Positions 60,719-64,000 of a stretch of 64,000 bases of DNA are shown here, in pieces. The notes beneath the pieces are model-generated. The model saw only the letters and a list, made by a program, of their open reading frames with translations, searched no databases and was not told the origin of the DNA. The stretch comes from Spirodela intermedia. Its lineage: Eukaryota > Streptophyta > Magnoliopsida > Alismatales > Araceae. How positions within the stretch are numbered: the stretch's first letter is position 1; each line of letters opens with the position of its first letter. The translations under genes and the position numbers were made by a program. The stretch lies in assembly GCA_902729315.2 (NCBI GenBank), contig LR746269.1:3730001-3794000 (forward strand), given 5' to 3'.

Positions 60719-63700
60719 CTATTAGAACATTTCATAACAATAATCAAACGAAAATATCCCGTCCATCTACACGAATAACTAAGTAGTAATTGGAATAACT
60801 CTACAGTGTTTGTGCTGCATGCAAACAATGACCCAAAATTGTTATAATTTTCCCACCATGGTCCATCGGTTAAAAGACGATTTGAAAATAGCCCTTGAAT
60901 TGAAAAATTACCACAATTTGTTAGGTCCTTGCACACAAGCAAATGAAAGTAGCACCTAACACTCCTCAAGACATGCTATCACAGTCCATGCATGCCACAA
61001 CCATGTTAGACAAGGCTAGAATTGTAGACTAAAAAAATGTTGACACAGCCACAGAGTAAAACGCATTGCTCTCTGTAAGATAGGATCTTCAAGAAAATAT
61101 TATAATTCATGTATCATGAACGATCTTGTTTATCCGATTGTTGCTAAAAACCAACTATGGTATGCAATACTTCTAGCGTGTCAATTCATTTCTGCTCTTT
61201 GCTCCACTTACTGCGAGCAGTGATGAAGACTTTTTTGATAATGATTTGACACATTCTAGCAAAGACTCTTCATTTCACTGCGCTTAGAGTTTCAAATCGC
61301 CACCAATGTCAATTGAGTTGGAAACCCTACCAACAGGAGATCCATATACTCCTAGGTGATCCTCTCGTATCCAGGAAGAACACATAACAACCCAGTTCTG
61401 TGGCAGGGTGATCCAACTGATCATTATCCCCCTCTGCTTATCCACAAAATTTTAGATGAAATGGATAACAGTACATAGGAGATCCCATGATCAGGTTGAG
61501 AGTAGGTCACATTCAATACAAAACTAGACACTGGAAGGATAGGAAGGTTATTGCTTTTTGACCCTAGGGGTTCCTATTATTTTCAAAGATCTAGAACAGC
61601 CACTTAATACCCAGTTAGAAAACGCTATGTCACGACCTACACAGCCCAAAGAGCATCTGCTCCAGGTCTCCACTCTCTTTACGCCAAAAACCAAATTCTC
61701 AATGTCTCAGAGCTTCCGAATGTCAATGCAAAGGGAAAAGGGCCATCAGTAGGGATTATGTCATTTAAAAAAGAGGAGAAGATTTCTAAATATATTCAGG
61801 GAGAGATGGATCAAAATGCTAAGAAACCTACTTCCAAAGGCTGGCCTCAGGTTTAAGAACTGACTCAGTAAGAAGACATGAACCAGATTAAGGAGTTTTA
61901 TCCTAGTCTATTCACAGAGCAGGAAGACTGGAAACATCAGCTCACAGAAAGCTTTATTCCAAGGCTTGAAAGGGGTGAGGCCTGGGAGCACACTAGAGGA
62001 CGACACGAAGAAAGTTTTTTTTTCTTGAGTAGCTAGCAAGGTTCAATGTTCTATAACTGGATAGGTTTTCCTTTTTTTTATTCCCTTAAAACAGCTTTGG
62101 ATGGCAATGCAGGAGTTCCACTCAGGGAAAAGCTCATTTGAGAGGCCCAACATGCCGCTTCTGGTTATTCTCTAAAATGAGAGGGGGAGCATGTAGACTA
62201 GAACTCTGGCCCCAATAGTCTTACTCCAGGGTGTGAAGACATCTTCCGAGACTGCTAGCTCCAAACCTTGAGGGCAGATAGAAAATTCCTCATAGCCATT
62301 TTCAACAGCAGATAAATTCAGGATTTTTTCTTGATAATATAAAATCTAGCCTGTGCCGTGAAGACTCAACAGCAAAGGTGTCAGTATAACAAGTTAAGAG
62401 TTTGGAGGAAAACGTACGATTACAACTGGGCCAGATAGGATTCCTACTCTGGTGCTTTGGAGATGGGCTTTGACAAGAAAACATTGTTTGGATCCAATTT
62501 TATGTTATCTTGGCTACGGCGAATCTTCTCCCTGGTTCAATGATGGAAATAAACATCAATGAACCCCACTTCTCATTTACCGGTCCAAGTTATGATTGAG
62601 CAGGATGAGGCAAAGTCCAAAGGGCAAGATTTCAAGCCTACCACTGGAGACTTCATTTTTCTCGCCCGCAATATGCTGATGATGCTATCCTTTTCTCATC
62701 CATCAAGGACGAAAGCTTGGCTTGGCACCACCAAATTGATGTTGAAGCTTAAAGAAGAAGTCACAGATGTAGAATAGGGTCAACAGGGCCTGGGAAATGG
62801 AAATAGAGGGTATGGAAAGTTGCTTCATGGCACAGTAAGTCTGCTTATTGGGGTTACCTCTCATGAAAAGTACCATTCACTAGAAGGGAAACTGGCAGGA
62901 TAATAGGCAGACTGCCTTGCATGAAAGGAAATCACGGCCATGTAGGGTTCTACCTTATAACTTGGTGATTCATTTCTGGCCAGAAGTGCAATTTAAGTGG
63001 CAAGATATCAACTGAGTCTTACATTACTTAGCAAATGATTGTTGACACCAAGAATGGACGAAAGAGGTTTTATGACCCAGAGATTGTTAAAAAAAATACA
63101 AAAGAAGAGAAACACTCTAGGAATAACGGTTTCATATTCACCAAGATTTTGGAGATGAGTGATGAAAGTGGGTCTTAGTGTCTAGTAACAAGGAGAGGCA
63201 CTAGCCAATGTGTAGGTTAATGATATTTGATTTAAAAAACATAAACGAATTATCAAACAACTAACAAAGGATTTGTACACAGCAACATTTACGAAAATCG
63301 ATCGTATTAAATAATCTCCATAAATTAAATTTATTATCACCAACTTAAACAAAAATAAGTAAAATGCAATTTTAAAATTCTAAATCTCAATTCCGATGCT
63401 GGCACAGACATTCTCTCAAAAAACATTAAAAACACAATAAAATTTGACTTCTTCTAGTATGATAACAGTTAAATAGATAACAAAAGAACAAACATAAAAA
63501 ACATAAATTTATTGAATAAAAAAAATGTTACAAACACCATTTATATCTTCACAAAAAATGAGAAAAAATACACGATAATTTCAGCTTGATTTATTATAAT
63601 AACATTCTAGTCTAAACACATATGTAATTGTAAATGCGGAAAATAAATTGAGAAAAATTTAATGAAGACGTTCAAGGGAGGATGAGGATCTGAAATGGCT

Positions 63701-64000
63701 GCTGTCTTTTTTTTCTTACGGAGATTACTCCTTAAGGGAATGATGCACAGTGCACTTGCCAAATAAGATTGGTAGATGCTGCTTAATCTCATTAGGCAGC
63801 AGCATAGCAATATCATGTGGAACACAAGATATCAATGTTCTCATAGACAGACATCTAAATAGCTTTGCACTCCAAAACTGGAAGATGAGGAAAACCTAGG
63901 AAGGAGCTCAGGTGGATAGATACGAGGTTCTGATATCTGTCAAAGCTCCATAGGAAGCCTGCCAGAGGCTCTATATCTCATGGGAGAAATGAAAGCTCAG
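60719..64000. other. Probable intron or 5' flank of the RRM gene
   Basis: The first recognised RRM exon starts at 60718 behind an acceptor (TTCTAATAG/GGAATGG), so sequence to its right is at least one intron. I searched the minus strand for the start of RRM1 (an LFVxGLP-type RNP2) and did not recognise it, so the N-terminal exons may be outside the window. The middle holds LINE remains. The last 600 bases are AT-rich with short unassigned open frames. Confidence 0.4.
61550..63100 (+). mobile_element. Decayed LINE reverse-transcriptase region
   Basis: Near 61886-61990 the plus strand reads FYPSLFTEQEDWKHQLTESF, then IPRLERGEAWEHT, resembling the segment before the reverse transcriptase core of plant LINE ORF2. 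At 62669-62698 it reads QYADDAILFS, the YADD catalytic box of non-LTR reverse transcriptases, followed by a short tail and a stop. Other frames between them are broken by stops and shifts. Ends and poly-A tail could not be fixed, so limits are approximate. It is antisense to the RRM gene. Confidence 0.6.

Noticed and set aside
1-64000. CRISPR array, prokaryotic operon, tRNA or rRNA gene
   Set aside because: No regularly spaced repeat-spacer units, ribosome-binding-site organised gene runs, tRNA-like TTCGANNC boxes with partner arms, or rRNA-like conserved segments were recognised on either strand.

Overview
The window is nuclear DNA from a flowering plant. It holds multi-exon genes with GT/AG introns, several introns of 3-7 kb, GC-rich first exons in an AT-rich background, long CT/GA tracts near gene starts, and plant retrotransposon remains (Ty1/copia with an initiator-Met-tRNA primer site, and LINE fragments). 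The genus cannot be read from the sequence. I see no bacterial, organellar or viral replicon and no CRISPR array. Gene models were built by hand from reading frame, splice signals and exon phase; family names rest on recognised protein motifs, not on searches.

Layout: (1) 1-420 is a GC-rich island with a CT microsatellite, possibly the edge of a gene. (2) 2983-4469 (-) is a three-exon gene for a 340-residue NOT4-type C4C4 RING protein with a TATA box upstream. (3) 4818-5723 is a nested tandem repeat ending in three 209-bp copies that look identical. (4) 9495-17110 (+) is a five-exon gene for a 370-residue, probably plastid-targeted DUF760 protein. (5) 17.8-24.1 kb is a gene-free block made largely of diverged copies, in both orientations, of one LTR-like repeat, followed by CT and TA microsatellites. 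(6) 24423-31712 (-) is a two-exon gene for a 196-residue plant protein with a His-rich N-terminus and a C-terminal CCHC zinc-site pattern; its 6.7-kb intron holds a LINE remnant. (7) 31.7-37.0 kb is a shared upstream region between two divergently transcribed genes, rich in CT/GA tracts and with three CACGTG boxes. (8) 36995-50286 (+) is a 25-exon kinesin-4 gene (KIN-4A/FRA1 type, 1037 residues). (9) 52953-60718 (-) is the 3' part of a gene for a two-RRM RNA-binding protein, convergent with the kinesin gene; its 5' exons are not visible and may lie beyond the right edge. A decayed Ty1/copia element (54767-59190) sits antisense inside one of its introns. (10) 61.5-63.1 kb holds a decayed LINE reverse transcriptase.

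The genes do not form a pathway: each looks like an independent single-copy plant gene (RNA/ubiquitin-related regulator, plastid protein, unknown zinc-site protein, cell-wall-related kinesin, RNA-binding protein). The least explained parts are the repeat block at 17.8-24.1 kb, the perfect tandem triplication at 5.1-5.7 kb, the zinc-site protein, and possible alternative splicing at the 3' ends of two genes. I found no convincing new multi-gene system.
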